Positions 16,148 to 24,175 of a DNA stretch of 64,000 nt are shown one piece after another (position 1 is the stretch's first letter; each line of letters starts with the position of its first letter). The stretch lies in assembly GCA_964587515.1 (NCBI GenBank), contig CAZPMO010000001.1, positions 1-64,000 on the forward strand, given 5' to 3'. Source of the DNA: CAZPMO01 sp964587515 (lineage in GTDB: Bacteria; Pseudomonadota; Alphaproteobacteria; MPNO01). The translations under genes and the position numbers were made by a program. Below the pieces are notes generated by a model. It was not told the origin of the DNA and ran no database searches. It saw only the letters and a program-made list of their open reading frames with translations.

Positions 16148-18475
16148 ATGGGCGAATTCGGGGTCGGGCAGGCCGTGCCGCGGTCGGAGGATCCCCGGCT
16201 GCTGACCGGTGGCGGGCGTTATGTGGACGACATCACATTGCCCCGCGAATGCCATGCGGTGATCCTGCGCTCGCCGCACGCCCACGCCGAAATCAAGGCG
16301 ATCGAGAGAGCGCGCGCGCGCCAGGCGCCGGGGGTGCTGGCGGTGCTGACGGGGGCGGATTACGCGGCGTCCGGGCTCGGCGACATGCGCTGTGCGATGA
16401 TCCTGAAGGGCCGCGACGGGGCGGACATGGCGCAGCCGCCGCGCCCGCCGCTGGCGCGCGGCCGGGCGCGGTTCGTCGGCGATTACGTGGCCATGGTGAT
16501 CGCCGAGACCCGCGAGGCGGCGCGCGACGCGGCGGAAACGATCGAGGTCGATTACGCGCCGCTGCCGGCGATTACCGACACCGCGCGCGCGTCCCAGCCG
16601 GGCGCGCCGACCGTGTGGGACGCGTGTCCAACCAACGAATGTTTCGTCCACCAGGTCGGCGACGGGGCCGCCGTGGATGCGGCCTTCGCCGGCGCGGCGC
16701 GCGTTATCTCGCGGCAGTTCACGGTCAACCGGGTCGCGGCCAATACCATGGAGCCGCGCGGCTGCATCGGCGAATACGATTCCGCCATGGGCCGGTTCAC
16801 CCTGCACACCGCATTGCATTACCCGCACCGGCTGAAGAGCCAACTCGCCAATGAGACGTTCGGTCTGCCGGAGGATGATTTCCGGGTGATCGCGCGCGAT
16901 ATCGGCGGCAGTTTCGGGCTGCGCGGGTCCATGTATCCCGAACATGTGCTGGTGCTGTGGGCGGCGCGCGAGGTCGGCCGACCGGTGAAATGGATGGCCG
17001 GGCGAACCGAAGGCTTCATGAGCGACAATCACGGGCGTGACAATGTGACGGAAGCGGCGCTCGCGCTCGATGAAGACGGCGAATTCCTCGCCATGCGGGT
17101 GCGCAACATCGTCAATCTCGGCGCCTATCTGGCCGAAATGGGCCCGGGTCCGGCGATCAACAATCTCGGCACGCTGGCCGGGCCCTACGCCACGCCGGCG
17201 ATCCATGTGGAGGTGGTGGGCGTGTTTTCCAACACCAACCCGACCTGCCCCTATCGCGGCGCGGGCCGCCCGGAAGCGGCTTACGTGATGGAGCAGCTTG
17301 TCGATGCCGCGTCCCGCGAGACCGGGATTTCGTCCATCGAACTGCGCCGCCGCAACACGATCCCGCCGGAGGCGATGCCGTTCCAGACCGGGCTGACCTT
17401 CCTGTACGATTGCGGCGCGTTCGAGAAGAACATGGACGATGCGCTGGCGCTGGCCGACCATGAAGGGTTCGAAGCGCGGCGCGCGGACGCCGCGTCACGC
17501 GGCCGGCTGCGCGGCATCGGGGTGTCCAGCACGGTCGAGCGCGCCGGCGCGCCGGGCAGCCAGGAACGCGCTCAGCTTCGCTTCGATCCGGGCGGCGGCG
17601 CCATGGTGATCGTCGGCACCATCAGCCAGGGCCAGGGTCACGAAACGGTCTACAAGCAGATCCTATCCGACCAGCTCGGCCTCGCGCCCGAGGCGATCCG
17701 CGTCATCGAGGGCGATACCGATCTGTTGCCGGTGGGCGGCGGCACCGGGGGCTCGCGCTCCGCCACGGCCGGCGGCTCGGCGGTGCTGCTGGCGGCCCGC
17801 AAGATCGCCGACAAAGGAAGGCGTATCGCGGCGCATCTGCTGGAGACCAGTGTGGACGATATCGAGTTGATCGACGGGCGTTTCATGGTGGCCGGCACCG
17901 ATCGCGGCGTCGGGCTCGACGAGGTCGCGGCGGCGGCCTATGCGCCGCGGATGCTGGACCCGGATATCGAGCCCGGGTTCGACGAGGCCGCCGGGTTCTT
18001 CTCCAAGACCGCGAGCTATCCCAACGGCTGCCATGTCTGCGAGGTCGAAATCGACCCCGAAACCGGGACCGTCGAAATCCTGCGCTACAGCGTGGTCGAC
18101 GATGTGGGCACGGTGCTGAACCCGCTGCTGCTGAAGGGCCAGATCCAGGGCGGCGTGGCGCAGGGGGTCGGCCAGGCGCTGATGGAGGACATGGTATTCG
18201 ATCCCGACAGCGGCCAGCTTCTGTCCGGATCGTTCATGGATTACGCCATGCCCAGGGCCGATGATTTCAGCTTCATCGAGGTCGCCTCCAACCCGGTGCC
18301 GACCGCCACCAATCCGCTGGGCGTGAAGGGCGCGGGCGAGGCGGGCACGGTGGGCGCGCTGCCCGCCGTGACCAGCGCGGTAATCGACGCGCTGGCCCCG
18401 TTCGGCGTCGACGCGATCCCCATGCCGGCGACGCCTGAACGCATCTGGCGGGCAATTAACGACTCGCGGCAATAA
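16148..18475 (+). CDS. Molybdenum hydroxylase large (molybdopterin-binding) subunit, CoxL/XdhB-like
   Basis: This 775-residue protein belongs to the xanthine dehydrogenase/aldehyde oxidase family. It has the N-terminal a/b hammerhead domain (RSEDPRLLTGGGRYVDDI, RSPHAHAEI), then the Mo-pterin domains. The signature PYRGAGRPEA lies at 368-377, the cofactor contacts QGQGHETVY follow, and the catalytic Glu731 sits in GVKGAGEAG. The motif before the Mo site is PYRGAGR rather than the AYRCSFR loop of true CO dehydrogenase, so it is a form II enzyme of unknown substrate. No FAD-binding or 2Fe-2S subunit gene is adjacent. A GGGAG ribosome site precedes the start. Its 3' end overlaps the convergent broken paralogue by 20 bases. 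Confidence 0.93.
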   Translation: MGEFGVGQAVPRSEDPRLLTGGGRYVDDITLPRECHAVILRSPHAHAEIKAIERARARQAPGVLAVLTGADYAASGLGDMRCAMILKGRDGADMAQPPRPPLARGRARFVGDYVAMVIAETREAARDAAETIEVDYAPLPAITDTARASQPGAPTVWDACPTNECFVHQVGDGAAVDAAFAGAARVISRQFTVNRVAANTMEPRGCIGEYDSAMGRFTLHTALHYPHRLKSQLANETFGLPEDDFRVIARDIGGSFGLRGSMYPEHVLVLWAAREVGRPVKWMAGRTEGFMSDNHGRDNVTEAALALDEDGEFLAMRVRNIVNLGAYLAEMGPGPAINNLGTLAGPYATPAIHVEVVGVFSNTNPTCPYRGAGRPEAAYVMEQLVDAASRETGISSIELRRRNTIPPEAMPFQTGLTFLYDCGAFEKNMDDALALADHEGFEARRADAASRGRLRGIGVSSTVERAGAPGSQERAQLRFDPGGGAMVIVGTISQGQGHETVYKQILSDQLGLAPEAIRVIEGDTDLLPVGGGTGGSRSATAGGSAVLLAARKIADKGRRIAAHLLETSVDDIELIDGRFMVAGTDRGVGLDEVAAAAYAPRMLDPDIEPGFDEAAGFFSKTASYPNGCHVCEVEIDPETGTVEILRYSVVDDVGTVLNPLLLKGQIQGGVAQGVGQALMEDMVFDPDSGQLLSGSFMDYAMPRADDFSFIEVASNPVPTATNPLGVKGAGEAGTVGALPAVTSAVIDALAPFGVDAIPMPATPERIWRAINDSRQ

Positions 18476-20683
18476 TCGCGGCGCGCACCCGTTCCGCCGT
18501 TACCGGCATCTCGATGTGCGTGACGCCGTAATCGCGGAGCGCGTCGACCACCGCGCCGATTACGGCGGCCGTGGCCGGCGTGGTGCCGCATTCCCCGGCG
18601 CCCTTCACCCCCAGTGGATTGCTGGGCGCGGGAAGCCCGTTGATCGCGACCGAGAAAGTCGGAAAAGTATCGGCGCGCGGCATGGCGTAATCCATGAACG
18701 ATCCGGACAGAAGCTGACCGCTGGCCGCGCCGTAAACAAAATTCTCCATCAGCGCCTGCCCGACCCCCTGCGCGATGCCGCCATGGACCTGGCCGTCGAC
18801 GATGACCGGGTTGATCACGCGCCCGACATCGTCGGTGGTGACATAGCGCGTGATTTCCACCGCGCCGGTTTCCGGGTCGATCTCCACCTCACAGGCGGCA
18901 ACGCCGTTGGGATGTGCGAACAGTCGCTCGGAAACCGCGCTGGTCGCCGCCAACGGGGCATCGCCCGATGCAACCTCGAAAAGCCCGACCGATCGGTCGG
19001 TGCCGGTGACGTTGAACCGCCCCTCCGAATAGACGATGTCCGCTTCGGCCGCCTCGAGCATTTGCGCCGCCCGCACCCGGCCTTGTTCGATGACGCCGCC
19101 GGCGGCGCGCGCCAGCACCGTGCCGCCGAGGCGCATGGAGCGGTCGGAATGGCTGCCGCCGCCACTGGCCACGCGGTCGGTATCGCCGAAGAAGATGGAG
19201 ACGCGTTCGAGCGGGATTTCCAGGGTCGCGGCCACCACCTGGGCGAAGCTGGTCTCGTGGCCCTGACCCGAAGCCTGGGTGCCGATCACCGCCTCGACGA
19301 TTTCTCCATCATTTTTGTCTTGGGGGAGCACCCGGATATCGGCGCGCTCATGGGGGGCGCCAGACGGCGATTCGAGATAGTTCGCGACGCCGATGCCGGC
19401 GAGCCGTCCGCGACGGGCCGCCTCGGCGCGGCGGTCGCCGAAACCTTCCCAGCCGACGCGATCCAGCGCGCTTTCCAGATTTTCCGAAAACGCGCCCGAA
19501 TCATAGCAATGGCCCAGTGGCGAATCGTAGGGCAACGCCTCGGGCGAGATGGGCATCGATCGGGCGAAACCGGAATGGTATTGGTGAAAACGCCGCGTAT
19601 GGCGACGTGGATCGCGGGGGTAAGATAGGCCCCGCCCGGCATCCTGAGCACGTTGGAGAGTACGGCGAACGAGATGGGATAGGCCCCGAGATCGCCGAGA
19701 TAGTCCATTTCGAGGGCAAGAAACCGGCCGTCGCGGTCGAGCGCCAGCGCGCCGTCCACATGGACGGCGCGCGCCTGAAAATCGGACAGGAAGGCCTCGG
19801 TGCGCGTCGCCGTCCATTTCACCGGACGGCCCACCCGCCGCGCCGCCCATGGCAGCACGGCGTATTCCGGATTGCAGGCCGAACGCACCCCGAAACCGCC
19901 CCCGACGTCCGCGGTGATCACCCGCATCCGGTCGGGCGCCACGTCGAGCGCCGCGGCAACCGCCATCTGATAGCGATGTACGCCCTGGGTCGGCGCGCGC
20001 AGCGTATAGACGCCTTGCGCCGCATCGTAATCGGCGATGGCGGCGGAGGGCTCCAGCGGAATGCCGCCGACCCGGCTGTTTTGCGCGGACAGGCGGACGA
20101 CGTGATCGGCGCGCGCGAACGCAGATTGCGTGGCGGCGCGATCGCCGTTGGTCGCGGCCACGCAGACATTTTCATCGTCCCAGATGCGTGGCGCATCGGG
20201 CGCGGCGGCGGCGAGCGCATCGATGCAGGCGGGCAGCGGGTCGTAGTCGATCGCGAGACGCTCCGCGGCGTCGAACGCGGCATTGGATGTTTCGGCGACG
20301 ATCAACGCCACGATCTCGCCGACATAGCGCACGCGCTCGGAAGCGATCGGCATGGGCTGGGGCAGCGGATCGTGAAGGATTTTATCCGGAGCGAAGACGG
20401 GCTTGGAAGGATCCAGGTGATCGGCGGGATTGGCGTATTGCGCCAACGCCCCCAGCCCGTCGGCCGCATAATCTTCGCCCGTCAGAACCGCGAGTGCGCC
20501 CGGCGTGGCCAGAGCGGCCGTTTTATTGATGTCGATAATGCGCGCATGGGCATGCGGCGAGCGCACGAAACAGGCAAAGGCCTGCCCCGGGAGATTTATA
20601 TCGTCGGTGAAATTGCCGGCTCCCGTCAGAAACCGATAATCCTCTATCCGGCCGATCCCCTGTCCGATCAGACTGTCTGGCAA
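18456..20683 (-). pseudogene. Molybdenum hydroxylase large subunit, broken by a deletion with frameshift
   Basis: A second CoxL/XdhB-like gene that begins with TTG at 20683 behind a GGGAGGA ribosome site, 15 bases after the TauD-like gene. The first frame runs from the hammerhead domain to FTNTIPVSP (about 19565). The rest continues in another frame from MPISPEALPYDSPLGHCYDSGAF to the C-terminus, including the GVKGAGECG catalytic loop. At the junction (19556-19564) about 40 codons are missing, including the expected PYRGAGRPEA segment that binds the cofactor, and the frame changes. As sequenced it cannot make an active enzyme. A real deletion and an assembly collapse between short CCG-rich repeats are both possible. 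Confidence 0.85.
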
Positions 20684-20698
20684 TTCGTCCTCCCGCGC

Positions 20699-21562
20699 TC
20701 AGGTGGGCTTGTCTCCCAGCACCGTCGTGCGATGCATGGTGCGGATGTCGGGGTAGGCGTATCCGCCGCAGGCGCGGTGATTGACGCTGCGATTGTCCCA
20801 CATCACGAAATCACCCGCCCGCCACGTGTGACGATAGCGGAACCGGCGGCGGAGTTGGTGGGCGAACAGTTGGTCGAGCAAGGGCTGCGCCGCCGCGTCG
20901 TCCATCCCTTCGATGCCGATCGTAAAGCGCGGCGAGGCGTATATCAGCTTGCGGCCGGTCTCGGGATGGGTGCGGACGATGGGATGGATTGTCGCGGGAC
21001 GCGCCGCGTCCTGCTCGGCATAGAATTTCGCCGCGTCGGGACGGGTGCCGGCGATCTCGACACGGGGATTGCGCAACTTGTTGACGCTGTGAACGCCGCG
21101 CAAGCCCACGAGGCGGTCCTTCATCTCGTCGTCCAGCGCATCATAGGCGGCGGTAAGGTTGGTGAACTCGGTATCGCCGCCCTGGTCGGGCAGGCGCACC
21201 GCGAACAGCAGCGTACACAGCGCCGGCACCTGCTTGAAAGACAGATCGGAATGCCAAGCATCGCCCGCGTCCGGCACCCCGATGGGCTCACCGTCCCTGA
21301 GGTCGTTGGACAGCACCAATATTTCCGAATGGCCGTCGAGCCAATAGCGCCGGTTGTCGTGTTCCTCGACCGGGCCGAAGCGGCGGCTGAAGGCGATATG
21401 GCTGTCGGCGTCTACCGCCTGGTCGCGGAAGACGATCATCTGGCGATCGACCAGGGCGCGGCGAATCTCGGCGAAGGCGCGCTCATCCACGGGCCGCCCG
21501 AGATCGACGCCTGTAATCTCCGCGCCCATCGAATCCGAAAGCGGGTTGATCGCGATTGTCAT
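20699..21562 (-). CDS. TauD/TfdA-family Fe(II)/2-oxoglutarate dioxygenase
   Basis: The 287-residue product shows the facial triad of the TauD/TfdA family: His104 and Asp106 in AWHSDLSF, and distal His262 in NRSVNHRA. Arg278 in MHRTTVLGD would bind 2-oxoglutarate. Such enzymes hydroxylate sulfonates, aryloxyalkanoates or related acids. The ATG at 21562 gives the family N-terminus (INPLSDSMGAEITGVDLGRP). The 19-base assembly gap lies 14 bases upstream, so the promoter is unreadable. It appears co-transcribed with the broken molybdenum hydroxylase gene downstream. Confidence 0.92.
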   Translation of the reverse strand: MTIAINPLSDSMGAEITGVDLGRPVDERAFAEIRRALVDRQMIVFRDQAVDADSHIAFSRRFGPVEEHDNRRYWLDGHSEILVLSNDLRDGEPIGVPDAGDAWHSDLSFKQVPALCTLLFAVRLPDQGGDTEFTNLTAAYDALDDEMKDRLVGLRGVHSVNKLRNPRVEIAGTRPDAAKFYAEQDAARPATIHPIVRTHPETGRKLIYASPRFTIGIEGMDDAAAQPLLDQLFAHQLRRRFRYRHTWRAGDFVMWDNRSVNHRACGGYAYPDIRTMHRTTVLGDKPT

Positions 21563-21576
21563 GGAGACATTGTTTT

Positions 21577-21595
21577 NNNNNNNNNNNNNNNNNNN
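21577..21595. other. Assembly gap (19 N)
   Basis: A run of 19 undetermined bases just upstream of the TauD-like gene. It marks the left edge of the compositionally distinct stretch that follows. The 185 bases from 21596 to 21780 contain no gene I can support. They are rich in short CCCATTCCC-like runs on the plus strand. Confidence 0.99.
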
Positions 21596-21780
21596 GCGAT
21601 GTGGGGGCCACGTCCAAAAAGCGACGATGGACCCCATGCCCACCGGGAATTCCCCGATTCCGGCTCCAGTTCCGCGTGACTCCCATTCCCACCATTCCCG
21701 CCTCCCATCGCAACGTAAAACAGCGCCGCAATTGCAGTGCCGTCATCAGACGGCCCGCTCATCCGGCGCTTTTCAATTAA

Positions 21781-22116
21781 TCATATCGGGAATGTAAAAT
21801 CGAAATTCAAGGGATAATGGAAGAATTTATAGTCGTTTGCAGTAAAATTCATAGGAGTTATGGGGACACCATACTTCAATGGTGTCACCGGAACTCGGTC
21901 GGCCGTACCGATGCCGGTATTCCAGAACGCGAGCTTGCTCACGCCGTCTATCTCCACCGGATAAATTTCTATGTAACGGTTTCCCTCGGGAGCCAACGAA
22001 GCGCTTTCATCAGCGTTCTTGAAAAACTCGCGAATAAGTGTTCCTGTCGGAGCTTGGCGAACAAGACGGTTTATCAGGAACTTCTTATCATGGATGCTCA
22101 AAGGTTCTGATTTCAT
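21781..22116 (-). pseudogene. N-terminal fragment of a GHKL (Hsp90/histidine-kinase-like) ATPase
   Basis: This 111-codon fragment begins SEPLSIHDKKFLINRLVRQAP. It has an N box (REFFKNADESA, Glu-x3-Asn-Ala pattern) and a G1-like FWNTGIG, where the usual Asp is Asn, as in Bergerat-fold ATPases. After GIG the reading runs into a palindrome (21862-21889) and an unrelated tail ending FDFTFPI, so the several hundred residues expected for such proteins are absent. It lies 9 bases behind the small gene at 22126-22353, in AT-rich DNA unlike its neighbours. I interpret it as the remnant of a horizontally acquired two-gene unit. The original function is unknown; defence or signalling is possible but unsupported. 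Confidence 0.6.
21862..21889. repeat. Imperfect palindrome with GGGGACACCAT arms
   Basis: The left arm GGGGACACCAT (21862-21872) and right arm ATGGTGTCACC (21879-21889) match at 10 of 11 positions around ACTTCA. The same motif recurs as a perfect palindrome at 22728-22761. Palindromic units of this kind resemble REP-like or IS200/IS605-related sequences. It sits exactly where the ATPase fragment stops resembling its family. Confidence 0.7.
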
Positions 22117-22125
22117 GATCCTGCC

Positions 22126-22353
22126 TTATAGCTTGAATTTATCCGATTGATCTCCTAGCGACGCAAATCGGCGCTCCACTTCGCTAACAGCCTCACGCAA
22201 CGCCTTAACGATCTTTTTCACGTCTGCGTCTTCATACTCATAGGCACGCTTATTCGAGAGGTTACCGATCTTACGAATAGCATTTAGCGCCGCTTGCGTT
22301 CGGCCTTCCGCCAACTTCACAAATTTGATGTTTTTATCGGAATTTCGTATCAT
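22126..22353 (-). CDS. Small hypothetical protein of AT-rich island
   Basis: A 75-residue, charged, probably helical protein (MIRNSDKNIKFVKLAEGRTQAALNAIRKIGNLSN at its N-terminus) with no signal peptide or membrane segment. It resembles short unannotated proteins that begin with a FVKLAE-R pattern and carry IGNLSN. An AGGAAA ribosome site precedes the ATG, and a near-consensus sigma70 promoter lies 37 bases upstream. The truncated ATPase follows 9 bases downstream, so the two were probably an operon. AT-rich codons set it apart from the GC-rich chromosome. Function unknown. Confidence 0.65.
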   Translation of the reverse strand: MIRNSDKNIKFVKLAEGRTQAALNAIRKIGNLSNKRAYEYEDADVKKIVKALREAVSEVERRFASLGDQSDKFKL

Positions 22354-22389
22354 TAAATTTCCTATTTACGAATTTAATGCGTGTTTTTC

Positions 22390-22418
22390 ATTATATACGT
22401 CAAGAATTTCTGAGTCAA
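22390..22418 (-). promoter_or_regulatory. Near-consensus sigma70 promoter
   Basis: On the minus strand TTGACT (22413-22418) is followed after exactly 17 bases by TATAAT (22390-22395). The start codon of the small gene lies 37 bases downstream. This is the best housekeeping-type promoter match I noticed in the window and supports expression of the small AT-rich gene. Confidence 0.8.
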
Positions 22419-22440
22419 TATTGTATCGAAATTCGGATTA

Positions 22441-22727
22441 ATATGTTGTTGGAAAAGAAAGAAATAGTGACCTGCTAAGTTTAGGAAGCCTATTTCCCGA
22501 ACCAGCACGCCTGTCTAACGCAGGCGGAAAGCGCCATTGGTCCGATGCCAAGCTTCTTTTCCGTGGCCGCANNNNNNNNNNNNNNNNNNNNNNNNNNNNN
22601 NNNNNNNNNNNNNNNNNNNNNNCCGGCCCTTGACAGCCCTTCGGCCACGGAACACGCGCAACCATCGGATCAATGGCGCGGCATGACCGGGGAGGTTTTG
22701 AGGAAAGAGGTCACGAATTACCGTGGG
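22441..22727. other. Non-coding stretch with inverted repeat around an assembly gap
   Basis: No gene is supported here. It contains a small CGCCTG/CAGGCG hairpin at 22508-22526 and a long inverted repeat at 22531-22570 and 22642-22679. The inverted repeat's outer 17 bases match with one mismatch, and its inner 11 bases (TTCCGTGGCCG) match exactly. The 51-base gap 22572-22622 lies between the arms. Confidence 0.75.
22572..22622. other. Assembly gap (51 N)
   Basis: Undetermined bases flanked on both sides by the arms of an inverted repeat (22531-22570 and 22642-22679). A strong hairpin is a likely reason for the gap. Confidence 0.99.
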
Positions 22728-22761
22728 TACGGGGACACCATTGAAGCATGGTGTCCCCGTA
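22728..22761. repeat. Perfect 14-bp palindrome with GGGGACACCAT core
   Basis: TACGGGGACACCAT (22728-22741) pairs perfectly with 22748-22761 around a TGAAGC loop. It repeats the motif at 21862-21889, so the pair brackets the AT-rich island. It may be a REP-like unit or the end hairpin of a decayed IS200/IS605-type element; no transposase is seen. Confidence 0.8.
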
Positions 22762-22885
22762 TTTCATGCAGCGGAGTGAGGTCGAAGGGGGGCGGTGCTT
22801 GGAGACTTCGGGCACCCCCCTTATAATCCGACGCCAAGCGCGACCGCGCGGCTTTGAATTTCAACGCAAGAGGATTTTCACCCCC

Positions 22886-23491
22886 ATGGCAGACAAACCC
22901 GACGCGCCAGGCGGCATGGAGGTCGGCGCCTCGTCGACCCCCGGCGCCGGCCACAACCAGCCCAAGGAAGTCGTCTGGGAACGCTGGCAGCGCAAACGCA
23001 CCTTCGTGCGCGCGCTCGAAGGCACCTATGGCGAGCTGCAGGAGGAGCTGTGGAACCAGCCCCGCGTCTACAACGCCCAGGACCAGGAATGGCGCGGCGG
23101 GCCGCAGCTTTTCGACAAGACCATCATCAACCCGCAGAAGACCGACATCGCCCAGTCGGTGGAGACCCATATCTCCTGCATCGCGCCGGGCGGCACCGGC
23201 CAGCGCCACGGCCATATGAACTCGGCGATTTTCTACTGCCTGCGCGGCAAGGGCTACGACATTCATGACGGCAAACGCTACGACTATGAGGCGGGCGATA
23301 TCATGGTGGTCGAGAACGGCTGCGTGCATCAGCACTTCAACGCGTCGGACACCGAAGATCTGGTGATGCTGGTGATGAAGGCGAAGCCGTTGTTCCTGTT
23401 CATGCACATGCTGTTCCAGAAGGTCGCGGAATATCCGCCCAAGGAGGCGATGCCGGGATGGGAAGACTGGACCCCTCCGAAAGACATTTGA
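22886..23491 (+). CDS. Cupin-domain protein (first of a pair)
   Basis: A 201-residue protein with a cupin barrel in its second half. Motif one is GQRHGHMNSAIFYCLRGKGYDIHDGKRYDYEAGD, and motif two carries ENGCVHQHFNASD with the C-terminal His ligands. The first 70 residues are a helical lead-in (VVWERWQRKRTFVRALEGTYGELQEELW). The ATG at 22886 is the first sensible start. It begins the second catabolic operon and is followed 17 bases later by a partner cupin that shares the QHFNASD motif, which suggests a heteromeric or sequential pair. The reaction is unknown; oxygenase, isomerase and binding roles are all possible. Confidence 0.85.
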   Translation: MADKPDAPGGMEVGASSTPGAGHNQPKEVVWERWQRKRTFVRALEGTYGELQEELWNQPRVYNAQDQEWRGGPQLFDKTIINPQKTDIAQSVETHISCIAPGGTGQRHGHMNSAIFYCLRGKGYDIHDGKRYDYEAGDIMVVENGCVHQHFNASDTEDLVMLVMKAKPLFLFMHMLFQKVAEYPPKEAMPGWEDWTPPKDI

Positions 23492-23508
23492 AAGGCGAGG
23501 AGAAAACA

Positions 23509-24108
23509 ATGGCCGACGAAAAGGATCTCGCCCACACCGGCGACGCCAGCGCCGATATCTATGGCGAATGGCTGGAAGAATCGGCGGAATTCCGCAAGGA
23601 CTACCGCCAGCGGATCACCGTGCTGAAGGCGAAGGACATGCCGTTCGAGAATTCGCCGGACGGGATGCTCAAGCACATGGTCCACGAGAAGCTCGACACC
23701 ACCGAATGCTGTCTCGACATCTACATGCAGTTCCTGCCGCCCGGCGAGGCGTCGGGCAGGAGCCGGCGGCTGGCCGAGCACATCATCTATGTCGCCGAGG
23801 GCGAGGGCTACGATCTGCACTGGGACGTGAATTTCGAGGTCGATAAGACCTTCCACTGGAGCTGGGCCGACGAGCCCAAGCGATATGAGTGGAAACGCGG
23901 CGACTTCGTGTTCGTGCCCGCCTATACGCTGAAGCAGCATTTCAACGCCAGCGACAAGAACGAGGCGCGGCTGATCGTGATGACCAACCGCATCTTCAAG
24001 GCCATGGGTCTCGACTGGATCGAGCAGATCGAGAACGCCGCAAGCTATGAGGGCGACATGCCGACCGAGCTCGCCGGTCCCGGCTGGATGCCCGATTTGC
24101 GGGGCTGA
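23509..24108 (+). CDS. Cupin-domain protein (second of a pair)
   Basis: A 199-residue cupin related to the preceding gene. An N-terminal helical region (GEWLEESAEFRKDYRQRI) precedes a barrel with RRLAEHIIYVAEGEGYDLHWD and the second motif RGDFVFVPAYTLKQHFNASDKNEARL. The GGCGAGGAG ribosome site supports the ATG at 23509 rather than the in-frame start 17 codons earlier. Sharing of QHFNASD with its neighbour points to duplication followed by divergence. It belongs to the operon running to 29941. Confidence 0.85.
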   Translation: MADEKDLAHTGDASADIYGEWLEESAEFRKDYRQRITVLKAKDMPFENSPDGMLKHMVHEKLDTTECCLDIYMQFLPPGEASGRSRRLAEHIIYVAEGEGYDLHWDVNFEVDKTFHWSWADEPKRYEWKRGDFVFVPAYTLKQHFNASDKNEARLIVMTNRIFKAMGLDWIEQIENAASYEGDMPTELAGPGWMPDLRG

Positions 24109-24175
24109 CGGCGGCGAAACCGCGCGGTTATAATCGAAAGAGTCAAAACGAACGATCAACAGGGGAAAGTCAAAA

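Noticed and set aside
19517..21679. Very long plus-strand frame opposite the molybdenum hydroxylase and TauD genes
   Set aside because: It mirrors the coding frames of two recognisable minus-strand genes and runs through an assembly gap.
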